From contig CM046443.1 of assembly GCA_025506515.1 (NCBI GenBank), forward strand, positions 47,171,735-47,235,734: a stretch of 64,000 nt of DNA. The letters run 5' to 3'. The position numbers and the translations under genes are program-made. Each line of letters opens with the position of its first letter. Positions within the stretch are counted from its first letter, which is position 1. This document shows, one piece after another, positions 21,713 through 33,234 of this stretch. The DNA is from Flaveria trinervia. Lineage: Eukaryota; Streptophyta; Magnoliopsida; Asterales; Asteraceae. The notes under the pieces are model-generated. The model did not search any database and was not told where the DNA came from. It saw only the letters and a list, made by a program, of their open reading frames with translations.

Positions 21713-23456
21713 GAATCAGCTACAGTCACTCTCATTTGCAACTCAACATCCAACTTCTATAGAGAGAGTGTAGAGAGAGAGCAGAGAGGAGGTGAATATC
21801 CTATGCTCGATTGATCAAGAGATTGAAGATCGGTGTTTGCATCCAAACAACAAGGAAAGACCAAGAATACAGGTAAGAAACATCATTTAATTGTCTCTTT
21901 AGATTATACCTGAATTTTAGGGTTTGAGGGTTTTAAAAATGGCAAAGAATCATCTAAAACTCACATTTTTATGTAGGAAAACATGTAAAAAGCTTAGATA
22001 TATCTTCTTGGATGATAAGCCAAGGATTTGGATGTAAAAGCTTGAAGTTTTGGGTCAAAAATAGGTTGGCTCGTAATTTCAGCCCCTTTTACGAAATTAC
22101 ATGCTCGTCCAGCAAACATGTGTAGTCATCCTGCGAAACTATGAAGACTTTCTACAAAACTATTTTTTCGTAAACTTCGAATTCCAATGAAAGTTGGGTG
22201 AAACTAGCAGCGAAACTGCCAGCGAATCTGCTGATCTGGCATCGAAATTAACAGTGAAATTCGGGAGAAATTAACCTCTTTGAGTGTTAACTTATGTACA
22301 GGCTGTGTAGTATGACCCTTGCTTAGAAAACTTAGTTGACAAGCTACTCATTGCCTCCAGGTGAGTTCTAGATCCCCTTGTTTATAAGTTTTTGTGGTTT
22401 TGGGGCTATTATGCATACTAAAAATATATTTTTAAATGACAGATCTGTAAAGTTTTTGTGGTTTTCGGCCCTAGCCAAGGGCATTGCTATTTAGACCCTA
22501 CTAGGGGCTGCTACCCCTAGGATCCCGTTGTCAGGGGCTGCCGCCCTCGAACCCCTGCTATCCCGCGGAGAGTCGGTTATGTTTCTATGATAGATTGTAC
22601 TTGGCATGTGTGTTTTCTTTATGTTTCTTATTACGTATTATTATGTAGCTTTACGTGGTGTGGTTACTATAATGAATGTAAAGTATTAACCTAACAAATA
22701 AAAATAAATAAGATAATGAAAAGTGGAACGTAAAAAATGAATGTAAAGTCTTGCAAGCAAATGAAAGGAGGTTCACAACTTATTGAGGGGTTGTTAGCTC
22801 AACTATGTGCGGTTTAGCTAACCCATAAGGATGCACACAGGGCTCTAATCCTTGTGATTGTCCAGATGTATGGAACCCTTGTCGCTTGCCCTGATACCGA
22901 TGCCAACACTTGTGCACGACGATGGAAGCCTATTTATAGCTTCGGCCCAATACCAGCTTTGTCCAGATGGCATTGGTCCAGATGAAAGTGAAAGATAATG
23001 ATGAATGATGACGAACGATAACGAATGGCGTACCATGATGAAAGATAATAATAAGATTATATACGTACAATGTATCATCATGCGTAAAAGTAAAGAAAGC
23101 TTTTGGAAGAAAGTGAAATATTTTAATTATAAAACAAAAACTCACTCAGCGTCACTGACTTTCGTATTTAATAGTTGGCAGGTGATGATTGCTGAGGATG
23201 GTACGGACGCAACTACTTAGCAAGTTTTTAGGATGACATCCATTTTATGTTAAATGATATTTTTGTGATGTAATGCAAACAATGAGACTTTCGTAACGAT
23301 TAACAATAATTGTATTGTCTAGAAAAAGTGGTTATTAACATATGAAATGATTTATTAAGTATTCCGCCATCATGTTTTAGCAAATTTACATGTATGTTTT
23401 ATATTTTCTGTGTGATGATTGTCCAATTGTGAGCGTCCCGGGAACGGGACCTTACA
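21526..23456 (+). mobile_element. Solo LTR of a Gypsy element
   Basis: A 1,931-bp LTR, TGTAATGCCCGGAATAA to CGGGAACGGGACCTTACA, with perfect flanking duplication ATGTT (21521-21525 and 23457-23461). Its ends and an internal block (GGCAGGTGATGATTGCTGAGG, about 23176) match the LTRs of Gypsy-1 and G2 in the opposite orientation, so it is the same wider family. It contains an (AT)n run at about 21672-21710. No internal coding region is present, so it formed by LTR-LTR recombination. It lies inside the TIR element. Confidence 0.85.
22480..22570 (+). repeat. GC-rich short repeat within the solo LTR
   Basis: AGGGGCTGCTACCCCTAGGA and then AGGGGCTGCCGCCCTCGAAC are two related units, each with a G-run and a C-run able to pair. 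They stand out from the AT-rich LTR. Function unknown. Confidence 0.5.
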
Positions 23457-23704
23457 ATGTTGGTGGTCGCCAATGGTTGTGAAGGGAGTTGCATAGTTGC
23501 TAGCGGCGGTGAGCGACAAAAAGCGAGCATGGCTAGCAGGGTGGTCGGTGGCAAGGTGGTGACAGGTGCGATGATGATTAGCCGGTGAGTACTAGAAAGG
23601 ATGTAAAGGAAAAGAAATTCAAATTCAAATTCCATTGTAATTTCCACCTAGAGGATGAAATTTAGATTTTAATTTTAACATTTAATGCGAACCAAACACA
23701 TTGT

Positions 23705-25968
23705 ATTTAATTTATACCTCTACTTACTTGCCAAGTAGGTGAGTACTAAAATGATTAAAAATTTTAGAGATTAAAAAACAATTAAGTTACAGGTTAGAAA
23801 TAACCTACATGCAAGAGGATCAAATATGTAAAACAATAAAAGGAAACCAAATTCGACAAAACCAACAATAGAGGGCCGAAGGATTGGATAGCATCCTTAA
23901 CAAACAACCAAATCGCTAGTAAAAAAGGGAAACACACAAATCAAAGAGACGAAACTGAAGACGAACCGCAATAACAACGAAATCTGCTTCAAATAGTAGT
24001 GAAATCCAACAGATGAAGTCACAGGCTATTCAATCAAAAGAGGAAGTGGATTCGCAATACAAAGAAACTCAAGGTGGGGAGATGAAAGCATTGAAGAAAA
24101 GAAGTGTCGGCAACGAAATAGAAGTATTTATATCTATATCTATACAATATATTTATACTGTATAATAAAAGAATAATTTCACGTGTCATATTTTTAGAGC
24201 ACCTCCTAGCTCATTTCTCGTCAAATTAATGTTCAATGATTGGTTTTGAATCTTTTCAAATATAATTATTTAAGTTAAATCACATTTATGGCATATCTTT
24301 TCTTCAATTTCCTTAATTGAACTTTGATTTGAAATTAAAATTTGAAACATGTTCATATCTATATTATATAAGAAAAGATTAACTTATGTGTCACATGACA
24401 TGATTTAAAGCACCTTCTAGCTTAATATTTCATGATTGGTTTTGATCTTTTTCCATATATAATTGTTTAAGTTAAAAAAATGACAATTATGACATCTGTT
24501 TTCTTCTTCTTAATTGAGTTTTGATTTGAAAACTAAAAATTGAAACATATGATACATTATAAATCAGCAGTTGATTTTCAAAAATCAATTTGCGAAGAAC
24601 CATTTTATGAATTTGATTTTGAAAACTATTGCTCCAAATTCCTCACCTAGAGACGAGTTGAAGAAAGAGCAGTGCAATAGAGTGACTCATCCGATTAGGC
24701 TTATCCCATGAGTGACATAACTTTATTTTTCTTCTTCTTGGACATATAAGTTGCGACAAAAAAGAACTCGTTAGAGGGCCCTCGAGCTTGAGCTCCAAGG
24801 GCACTTCGACGCTCAAGTCAGTATGTATATAAGATGTATATAAGCATAAATGTGTGAGAGTGAGAATGGAGATTATGGACATGAGATGTTAAAGCTAAGT
24901 GAATTAGGTGAATAGTAATCTCTAATAGAGTAGAGAGTTAGGAATAATTGTGTGTCTTTGCATGGTATGATGAGTAGAATTTGTAGTGGTTGTCATATTG
25001 AACTTCTCAGATAGTGATTCTATTATAAGTAGTCCTTAATCAACCATCTGAACTGAGCTTACTCGATTAGAGGGTTCTATACCCATTTGGTGCAAAGGGT
25101 TTTTGTATGATTTAAATGAATCTTGACTCTTATAGTTGACTTCCCTTTCTATTGTGACAGATATCCCTTTTCCAGTGGTGTCTTTGTTCTTCTATTGAAT
25201 TTGGCCTCTTGTTCCTTGTTGTTTTATGATCTGATCATAATCCTCGACAACCAAAGAGAACCAACCTTGCCTGGTAAGTTTTATACCCCTTCTATTTGCT
25301 CCTTGAATTTCTATGTGTCGAGCCTTTACGTTCCTTAATTCCTTTGTTTTTCTACTTTTTGGTCTTCTTCCAGCCGCGACCGGAGGTTTCCGTGCTTTCA
25401 TTCGTGGCTTCTTTCCTGAGCCTTGGCTAACACCTACCCACCGTACATCATGCTCTAGTGTTGGTTTGAACTGCAGTTCATTGTTTCCTGACTTGTCAGT
25501 TATGACACATCATGAAGCTTTCCTTTGATGTCAGTTGGAGCCACAACTTGGGGTGTGTTCTTCGGCCGCGGTTAGGGCTTAATGTTTGCTATACCTTGGG
25601 GTGTGCTTGTAGGCCACGACTTGGACTTAATGTTTATTATCAACTTGCACCTTAACAGATATTTAGGGTGGTACCCCATCATGTCCCTCCGGTCCAATAC
25701 TATGGCTTTCACCATAACATTGGAATAAAAATAATATGTTCCTTTTTTATGGTTTTTCTTTTTTCCTTCATACTTCATTCACACTAGTTTCATCAATTAT
25801 TATCATTGGACAAAAAAACCCTTAACCCTTTTTGATAAGTTTGATACATTTGTCTAGCCTGTGACGAACACCATTGCTAATATGTCTAATTGGAGTCTTC
25901 AAGATCCCCATGTTTACTTATGCTTTTATTTACCTTAATTGTTTTTTGAACTTTTTGTTGATCAAACT
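23705..25968. other. Intergenic AT-rich DNA without supported genes
   Basis: No open frame here has a recognisable motif. Short ones at 24643-24882, 25123-25528 and 25572-25778 look like chance. The stretch holds the duplicated block at 24120-24560 and a small repeated phrase, TTGGGGTGTG-GGCC-CGA-TT-GG-CTTAATGTTT, at about 25550-25580 and 25597-25634. GACGCTCAAGTCAGTA at about 24808 is a phrase I associate with plant repeats, but I cannot classify it. Confidence 0.5.
24120..24560 (+). repeat. Imperfect tandem duplication of about 220 bp
   Basis: Two adjacent copies share the order: TATATCTATA(T/C)-ATATAA-GAAA-ATT, ACTTATGTGTCA/CACGTGTCA, AGCACCT(C/T)CTAGCT, ATGATTGGTTTTGA, AATTGTTTAAGTTAA, TTAATTGA-TTTTGATTTGAAA and TTGAAACAT. 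Copy 1 is about 24125-24350 and copy 2 about 24356-24550. AT-rich, non-coding, and possibly part of an old transposon. Confidence 0.65.
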
Positions 25969-26189
25969 TGTAACATCTTGAATTTTTGGTTAATTATAAT
26001 GTAACATTGTTAATTCTTGTAAGGGCCATTATTGCCATTTATGAAACGTATGGGTTAGTTATGTTTAATTCTTGGTTTGCCTTTAAAATTTTAATGTAAA
26101 AGTCTATAACCTTGCTATTAAATAAAAGTTATAATAATAATTGTAACAAGGATAATAATTATAATAGTAATAACACCAATGATAATGGC

Positions 26190-26261
<72 letters not shown>

Positions 26262-27049
26262 TAATAATATAATAATAATATAATAATAATAATAATAATG
26301 AATAATAATAATAACTATAATGTTAATAATATTAATAATAATTATTATTATTATAAAAGCTTAGAAATTAATAAATTAGTTAAAAATTTAAACTTAATTA
26401 AGTTCAAGGGGTATTTATATAATTTATGAAACTTGAATTTAAAGTTTCTAACATAAAATAACAATCTTAAAACTACAGGAAAATTAATAAAAAAAACCAA
26501 AACATTTTTCCTCTATCTCGTATTTTCGGCACTTCCTCCCGACCACTGTCGGCCAACATTCCGGCGAGTCCCAAAACACCCAAAAGCAATCGTTTTTGAA
26601 CACCAAAACCGTTCCGGATCGTTTTGAAGGTGTGAATCGAACTTGAATGTGCACATTAATCGCATATAAACAACAGTTACCGAGCTAATCAAATTCATAA
26701 CCGAACACCTTTAATCTCATAGCCGTTTGGGCATTTAAAGCTAATAATGATCTAATTAATCGAACCTAAACAATCACCTAAACTAATCCTAATCGTCTGC
26801 AACTTTCAATTTCACCTGAAACAATTACGAACATCACCCTCGATACCCCCCTTTGCCGCAAATTACATCCCAATCGAAGCCCATCCTTTGAGCAAACTAA
26901 AAAGAAATTAACAGGGGGCTTTTGATCACCGTGACCCTTGGAAGATTCCTGTAAAACGAATTGGATTATTATCCATGTTTGCATCTTAAACCGATTTCGA
27001 TAAAGCTTCGTTTGTTCTTCATTCTGTTCGACTTAAATTCATCATCATA
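25969..27049 (+). mobile_element. LTR-like fragment, unclassified Gypsy type
   Basis: It begins TGTAACATCTTGAATTTTTGG, typical of plant Gypsy LTR starts. It contains a long (AAT)n tract and then a C-rich leader-like part (TCTATCTCGTATTTTCGG and onward). It is joined near 27020-27050 to the truncated 3' LTR of G2, and no LTR end or primer site is visible. The call rests on the start sequence and texture only. Confidence 0.35.
26189..26345. repeat. (AAT)n microsatellite
   Basis: About 150 bp of almost uninterrupted AAT/ATA trinucleotide repeats with a few single-base breaks. Confidence 0.95.
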
Positions 27050-27209
27050 CGGGTAATTATTAGTAATACTTTACGTTACGATAATAAACACACCACGTAA
27101 AGTCATACACTAATAGTAATAATAATAATATGGAACAATCATAAAACAATCATAATCATGCATAAAACTAAGCATTAATAAGCCCTAGTCAAACCTTGGT
27201 CAAAACCCT
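27050..27209 (-). repeat. G2 3' LTR, piece 1
   Basis: It matches 59250-59409 of the 5' LTR (GATAATAAACACACCACGTAAAG, then GCATTAATAAGCCCTAGTC). It ends in ACCCT at 27205-27209, the left copy of the Copia-B target duplication. About 770 bp of the LTR end that should lie further left are missing. Confidence 0.85.
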
Positions 27210-28162
27210 TGTTGGACCAAAAGAACCAATGAGCCAAGATCAGAAAACCTCTAAGTCCCACATGATATCACAACAATTGCTGAAGGCTTCATCAGCAGTT
27301 CGACAAGTGCTGAAGACTTCAACAGCTGAAGATCAAGTACTGAAGACTTCAACAGCTGAAGACTAAAGTGCTGAAGCTCAACAGCTAAAGAACACAAGTG
27401 CTGAAGCTGAAGACTAAAGTGTTGAAGTCCAACAGCTGAAGAACACAAGTGCTGAAGCTGAAGACCAAAGTACTGAAGCTCAACAGCTGAAGAGTCCACA
27501 AGTGTTGAAGATCAACAACTGATGTACAAAGTTTGAAGACAAAGATTACAGACATCAGCTGATGACATCTACTGAAGTCATCAGCTGATGAAACGTCTGA
27601 AGTTCAAGTCTGAAGACCAAGTGCTGAAGTTTCAGTAGTTTGTCACAACAGCTGAAGAGTACTTCTTCAGTAGTTGTGTTATCAGTAGTTTTATGTTTTT
27701 ACTTTCAATAGTTTTGTAAAACGACTGAAGAGCTTGTTCTTCAGTCGTTGTAGTTTCAGTAGTTTCTTTTCAGTAGTTGTAGTAACTGATAACACTTAGT
27801 ATTTTTGTAAGAAGATGTCAGCTGTTTTGACATCTTTAGTAGTTGTGTTTCAGTTGTTTAAATAATTCTGTTAGATGTCACTATCAAGTGACATCAGCAG
27901 ACGTCACATCTCCTATATAAGGAATGTTCCACCACGACATTCCTATATAAGGGATGATTGACCTGATTGTAAGTGTGACATTTTGCCACCATGAAAGCGT
28001 GTGATTGAATGAAATATTCTTTTTGCAGAAACTTTCTCTCTCTATAACTAATTCTGTTCATTGCTATATCTTTGGTATTCTTGCTCGAATTGTGCTAGTT
28101 GGTACTCTATTCCGCTGCTGAAATCATTCGAATCGATCAAACTAGATGATGAGATCCTATCA
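27210..28162 (+). repeat. 5' LTR of Copia-B
   Basis: It runs TGTTGGACCAAAAG to GATCCTATCA. The U3 is packed with repeats of AAGTGCTGAAG, CAACAGCTGAAG and CAGTAGTT types (about 27280-27850). Two TATA-like boxes in a 30-bp direct repeat, TTCCTATATAAGG type, are at 27914-27921 and 27944-27951. An open frame on the opposite strand through the repeats (27251-27499) is an artefact of their periodicity. Confidence 0.95.
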
Positions 28163-28180
28163 AATGGTATCAGAGCAGGT
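28163..28180 (+). promoter_or_regulatory. Primer binding site of Copia-B
   Basis: AATGGTATCAGAGCAGGT follows the LTR end after two bases. It is complementary to the 3' end of initiator-Met tRNA, the usual Copia primer. Confidence 0.9.
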
Positions 28181-28371
28181 TAATCATTGATCGATCTAAC
28201 AATTGATCATTGAAACTGCTCATTTGCTCTAAGTTTGATCGAACTAGCAAATTCGCACGAATCTGTTATAGAGATTGAAGTTCTGTCGCTTTTGGCTATT
28301 TTAATTAAGGTTCTTAGTGGTTTTGAGCTAAATTTGTTTTGCTTATCTTGAATTTGTCTGAATTTTCGAAA

Positions 28372-29196
28372 ATGACTACACCTTCTAATGATCCACATAA
28401 TACTGGTTCCTCAACCAAGCCTCCGATGCTAGTTAGGAATGAGTATAACATTTGGCAACGAAGAATGCTCCATCACCTGTCTGTCAATAGTTCAGGTTGT
28501 TGGACATCCGTGGTAGATGGACCACATAAGCCAATGGTGAATCATCCGGAAACAAATCAGTTGATTCCGAAGAAGAAGGAACAATACTCTGATGAGGACA
28601 AGAAGTTGTTTGAGATTGATGCTAAAGCCCATGGAATTCTGGCCATGTCACTGCCTAATGAAATCTATTCCGGGCTTATGCATCATGAAACTGCTCATGA
28701 CCTTTGGAATGCACTGAAAGAACAATTTGGTGGCACTGATGAGGTCTTAGCAAACAACAGGGAAATCCTCGCCCAACAGTATGAGACTTTTGCTCATAGA
28801 AAGGGTGAGACTCTGACTCAGCAGTTTGAGCAGTTTTCATGTTTAATCTCTGAGTTGAAAATGGTTAAATATGAATATACCAAAAGCCAAATGAACCACA
28901 GATTCCTCAGATCACTGCCTGAGAGATGGGACACATATACAATTGTCCTACGCTCCAGTGCAAATCTGGATAGTCTATCTCTCACCCAACTTCATGGAAA
29001 ACTGCTTACATTCGAAAGAGAGATAGAGCAGAAAAGGAAACTGGCTTCATCTGGTAAGCTCACTGAAGACTTTGTACCAGGCAACACTGCCTTGGTTGGT
29101 CATGAGTCAGAATATACTTCATCTGAATGCCAGTATGATGAGCATATTGATTTCTCTTCAAACACTTCTGATTTTGCATTTGTGAGTGTTGATAGT
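28372..29196 (+). pseudogene. Copia-B gag, N-terminal part
   Basis: The ATG at 28372 (MTTPSNDPHNTGSST) is preferred over upstream in-frame readings because it is the first true ATG. The UBN2/retrotrans-gag core is clear: NEYNIWQRRMLHHLS, AHDLWNALKEQFGG, ILAQQYETFAHRKGETLTQQ and YTKSQMNHRFLRSLPERW. The frame is open until it is interrupted at 29196 by Copia-C inserted at ATAGT (29192-29196). The reading resumes in the same frame at 37218. Gag assembles the particle. Confidence 0.9.
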
Positions 29197-29680
29197 TGAC
29201 TGGAAAGGATTTGAGAAAGATAATCTCAGTTGATGTGAATCAATAAGGACCGAATATAGTGATTGAGTCAAAGATTGAGAGGCGGAATCAGACAATCAAT
29301 GAACATTGAATACACATGATACTCATAAATATGTTTGTATATATTGAATACTTTGATTGATTGATTACAAGAACATTCAATGCAAACAGAACATTCTAGG
29401 AACCAAGAATCAAATCAAATTACAGACAAAAGTTGCCCCATGTATGAGGTAAACTATTCTATTTATAGGCAGACATGTTGCCATTACAAAAGACTAAACT
29501 ACCCTTACCAAAGCTAGTTTAAGTCTTCATCAGCATTGGCTGTTGATCATCCGCATTGACAAATGTGGATGAGTTGACTTCATCAGCATTTCTTCAACCA
29601 CATTGAAGTTTGGTCATCCGCATTGGTAAATGCGGATGAACAAAACACTTGTCCGCATTTCTTTGGTAATCCGCATTGGT
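29197..29680 (-). repeat. 3' LTR of Copia-C, U3 start deleted
   Basis: The 484 bp match 36533-37014 of the 5' LTR. The remaining roughly 198 bp of U3 (37015-37212 equivalent), the polypurine tract and the last RNase H codons are missing; the next sequence (29681 on) is already RNase H. A deletion after insertion explains this, since the outer edge and target duplication are intact. Confidence 0.85.
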
Positions 29681-30074
29681 ATTTGAATCAATTTGATTAA
29701 ACCCTTTTCAACACAGTCTCTCAAAAAGTGATATCTAATTTCAATATGTTTCGTTTTTGAGTGCTGAACTGGATTATTTGTGATAAAGACAGCTGCAGTA
29801 TTGTCAATATAATTGGGGTATGCAAGAAGTTATAACCATAATCAAGCATCTGGTTTTGAATCCAGAGTACGTGAGAGCAACAAGCAGATGCTGCGATATA
29901 CTCAGCTTCTGCTGTTGACATAGATACATTTGTTTGCTTCTTGCATTGCCATGAGACCAATCTGGGACCAAGAAATTGACAACCGCCAGACGTGGATTTT
30001 CTGTTGAAGTTGCATCCACCGTAGTCACTGTCTGTTAGGAATAGAAATTGAAGTCTCCTTCCTTTGGATACCAT
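29681..30074 (-). pseudogene. Copia-C RNase H
   Basis: The frame 30074-29721 has FLTDSDYGGCNFNRKSTSGG, LVSWQCKKQTNVSMSTAEAEYIAAS and LWIQNQMLDYG, the Copia RNase H block. Frameshifts follow, but a VQHSKTKHIEIRYHF-like end can be read toward 29720. The C-terminal DIFTKPL block is absent because of the deletion into the LTR. Confidence 0.85.
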
Positions 30075-31058
30075 AATCCAAGAGCTGGTTTGCCCTTTAG
30101 ATATCTGAATATTCGTTTGACAGCATTGACATGTGATTCCTTAGGATCAGCTTGATATCTGGCACACACACAAACTCCAAACATAATGTCGGGTCTACAA
30201 GCTGTAAGATACATGAGTGAGCCTATCATGGATCGATAGAGTGTCTGATCTACTGATTTTCCATCTGGATCGGGACCTATCTTCACTTTAGGATCTACAG
30301 GAGTTCTGATAGACTGACAATCAGCAAGGTGGAATTTCTTCAGTATTGTTTCTACGTATTTTGATTGATTGATAAAAATTCCATCTGCTGTTTGTAGAAC
30401 TTGCACCCCTAAAAAGAAAGTGAGTTCTCCCATAGCACTCATCTGAAATTTTGAATGCATGAGATCTTCAAATTCTTTACAGAGTTGCCTGTTTGTAGAG
30501 CCAAATATGATGTCGTCCACATATATCTGTACTAGAAACATGTCTTTTCCTTTTCTCTTTCTGAAGAGAGTCTGATCAATTCTACCTCTTTCATATCCGT
30601 TGTTAAGTAGAAATGATGATAGAGTCTCGTACCACTTCCTGGGAGCTTGATAGAGTCTGATCAATTCTACCTCTTTCATATCAATTCTACCTCTGATCAA
30701 TTCTACCTCTTTCTGAAGAGCTTTGTCAAGCTTGTAAACTCTGTGAGGAAAATCAGGATCTTCAAATCCAGGTGTTGACTCACATAGACCTCTTCAGTAA
30801 TCTTTCCATACAGAAATGCACATTTCACATCCATTTGGTAAACAGTAAACTTCATGGATGCAGAATATGCTAGAAAGATTCTAATGGCTTCTAGCCGAGC
30901 TACAGGGGCAAATACTTCATCATAATCTATTCCTTCTTCTTGAGTGTACCCCTGAGCTACCAATCTTGCTTTATTTCTAATGACGATTCCCCTGTCATCA
31001 GCTTTATTTCTGTATAGCCATCTGGTACCAATAGGATATTATCCTTCAGGAAGATCTA
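30035..31058 (-). pseudogene. Copia-C reverse transcriptase
   Basis: The frame 30963-30703 has YTQEEGIDYDEVFAPVARLE and YQMDVKCAFLYGKI. The frame 30700-30035 (about 221 codons) has KWYETLSSFLLNNGYERG, IYVDDIIFGSTNRQL with the catalytic YVDD, MSAMGELTFFLGVQVLQ, and the connection KRIFRYLKGKPALGLWYPKE. A scrambled stretch at about 30654-30713, made of copies of neighbouring sequence, breaks the domain where the KALYGLHQAPR region should be. Inactive. Confidence 0.9.
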
Positions 31059-31922
31059 CTAGTTGCCATACTTCTTGTTTCTTGAATTGTAGCAACTCTT
31101 CCTGCATTGCTTCAATCCAGCTGTTGTCTTGAAGTGCCTCTTTGATGTTTTTGGGTACTGTTTGACAAAGAAAGCATGAGAACAAACAGATGTTGCAGTG
31201 CTTGACTTGCTTCTTGTCACTTTTTCATGAAGATCACCAATAATGGTTTCAACCGGATGATTCTTGTGTATTCTGGTGGGTGGAATTGAGTCACCAGTAA
31301 TTGTTACATCAAGATTGGAGACATTCAGTTCATTATGGTCAGAGGCATCATCACTTTGAACTGTTGGAGAATTATGAAGGTTGTCAGACCCTGTCTCAGT
31401 GTCTGCTTCAGCATTAGCAGCACTTTCATTGTATCTATCATTTGATCTTCTTTCCACTTCAGCTGAAGGCAACGCTTGTTTTTCATTTCTAATTGCTATA
31501 GATTGATCTTCTGAATTAGATGGTAACAAGCTGGGTCCTCCTGCATTTGAAATGATTTGATTTGTGGTTGATTGTCTGATGGGGTCAGCTTGCATAGGTA
31601 CATCTTCATTTGGTTCTTCAGTGTGAGTAGGAGGAATTAATGGAAAGTCAATTCTCCTTTCTATGCTCGAAGATGAACTAGCTGAAAGTAGGTTACCTGC
31701 ATCAGACAAATACAATTGATCAAAATTTTGTAAAAGAGTCAATATCAAATAACCAATTGGGACCATTTGTAGATTTGGGAATGAATGTTCCTTAAATTGA
31801 ACATTAGTTGATTCATCAACAATGTTTAATCGAGGATTAAACACTCTGTAAGCCTTTGACACAGAAGAATAACCTACAAAGAATCCTTCATCAGACTTAG
31901 CTAAAATTTTCCAAATGGTCAC
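31059..31922 (-). pseudogene. Copia-C integrase C-terminus and linker
   Basis: An open 287 codons begins with the end of integrase (GFFVGYSSVSKAYRVFNPR, the GKGY-like Copia signature) and runs into a Ser/Asn/Glu-rich linker. It ends with the IRN-type ETIIGDLHEKVTRSKS block that precedes RT in Copia elements. Confidence 0.85.
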
Positions 31923-32757
31923 GGGTATTAATATTGAGATTGACTACCAAATGACTTAAGAAATCCAATAAATGGTTTTCTTTGAAACAACAGTTCATAT
32001 GGAGTCATGTTTCTTTCTTTGACAATCATAGTTCGATTTTGTACAAAGCATGATGTGTTAACTGCCTCTGCCCAAAAGGTTATTGGCAATTAGCATCAGC
32101 TAGCATAGTTCTTGCTGCTTCAATTAGTGTTCTATTTCTCCTTTCAGCTACACCCCATTTTGTTGAGGAGTTCTAGCCGCACTAAATTGATGAGCTATGC
32201 CTTTAATTGTGCAAAATGAGCTCATGTCTTCATTTTTAAATTCTGCCCCATTATCACTTCTTATGCTTTTGACCTTATAGTCAAGTTGGTTCTCAATTTT
32301 AGTGATAAACTCTTTGATTATTGAGGATGCTTCATTTTTATGAAGTAGGAAGAAAACCCATGTGAATCGTGAAAAGTCATCAATGATAACCAAACAATAC
32401 TGTTTCTTTCCCATACTCATGACATGTGTTGGGCCAAAGAGATCCATATGAAGTAGTTTCAATGGAGTATTGTTTGAGTTCACAAGTTTTAGTTTATGTG
32501 AATTTATGTTGTTTTCCTTTGAGGCATGATGAACAATGATCAATAAAATGAAATTCTTTTTGAGGCAATCCAATGACATGGTTTCCTTTTACTAATCTGT
32601 TCATGTTTTTGAAATTTGTGTGCCCCAAACGTCGGTGCCAAAGCTGTGATTCATCAAATGATGCTTTTGACAAGAGACATGTTTCTTCTGTTAGTGCAGT
32701 AGAATTAAGGTTTAAGACATAAGTATTATTCTTTCTCGGAGTCTTTAATACAACCAT
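31923..32757 (-). pseudogene. Copia-C integrase core
   Basis: The zinc part is in frame 32757-32494 (LWHRRLGHTNFKNMNRLVKG, CSSCLKGKQHKF). The catalytic core is in 32579-32148: LLHMDLFGPTHVMSMGKKQY, CLVIIDDFSRFTWVFFL, IRSDNGAEFKNEDM and RTPQQNGV, giving both Asp residues. The frame breaks just at the NGV-AE Glu (around 32148) and again near 32080. Integrase is therefore split in at least three frames. Confidence 0.9.
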
Positions 32758-33089
32758 TCTTCAGGGATATGAAATCCTGACTTTAGAATATAACAGTGGG
32801 TGTCGGTAAAGTGAGTCGAATATCTCTTGTCGCAGATCTGAGACACGCTTAGAAGATTGAAATTGAGCTGTTCACAATAATTCACTTTATCAAAGCTGAG
32901 CATCCCATTTGTCACAGATCCTTCTCCTGTAATCCTACCACCTTGTGAATCTCCTCCAAATGCCACAGGTGTTCCTTTAATTTGCTTGAAATCATGAAGG
33001 AGGGAACGATCTCCAGTCATGTGTCGGGAGCATCCACTGTCCACATACCATAGGCTATTAGACCTATATGGATGACCCTGCAAGCACAA
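32745..33089 (-). pseudogene. Copia-C aspartic protease
   Basis: An open 114 codons with LWYVDSGCSRHMTGDRSLL, the active-site DSG, then VAFGGDSQGGRITGEG and NLLSVSQICD. It overlaps the following pre-integrase frame. The catalytic triplet is intact. Confidence 0.9.
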
Positions 33090-33234
33090 AAGAACTAGTT
33101 AGAATATGGAACCCAAGCCACCACGGTCTTGGGTATCCCGTTTCTATGCATAATGGTGACCTCTTGAAGTTTTCCTCTAACCTGTGACCTAATTAGAGGT
33201 GGTCTTTGAGATTTTCTGTGAGAATATGAATGAG

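Larger units (their letters stand above)
21042..23704. mobile_element. Probable non-autonomous TIR transposon, split by a solo LTR
   Basis: The left end, GGAATGTGTTTGATTATC (21041-21058), and the reverse complement of the right end (CAATGTGTTTGGTTCGC, 23704-23688) match. Subterminal blocks also match (CATTGGAATTGAAATTT at about 21068 against CAATGGAATTTGAATTT from the right). Without the inserted solo LTR it would be about 730 bp, which is MITE-sized. Such ends occur in several DNA-transposon superfamilies; I cannot see a convincing target duplication, so the superfamily stays open. Confidence 0.5.

Noticed and set aside
24643..25778. Several open frames of 60-80 codons
   Set aside because: No motif, no plausible splice pattern, and overlapping opposite-strand frames. 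Treated as chance.
27251..27499. Leu/Gln-rich repeat protein on the minus strand, seen again at 44915-45163
   Set aside because: It is the reverse reading of the LTR U3 repeat array; the periodic 12-base unit keeps one frame open by chance.
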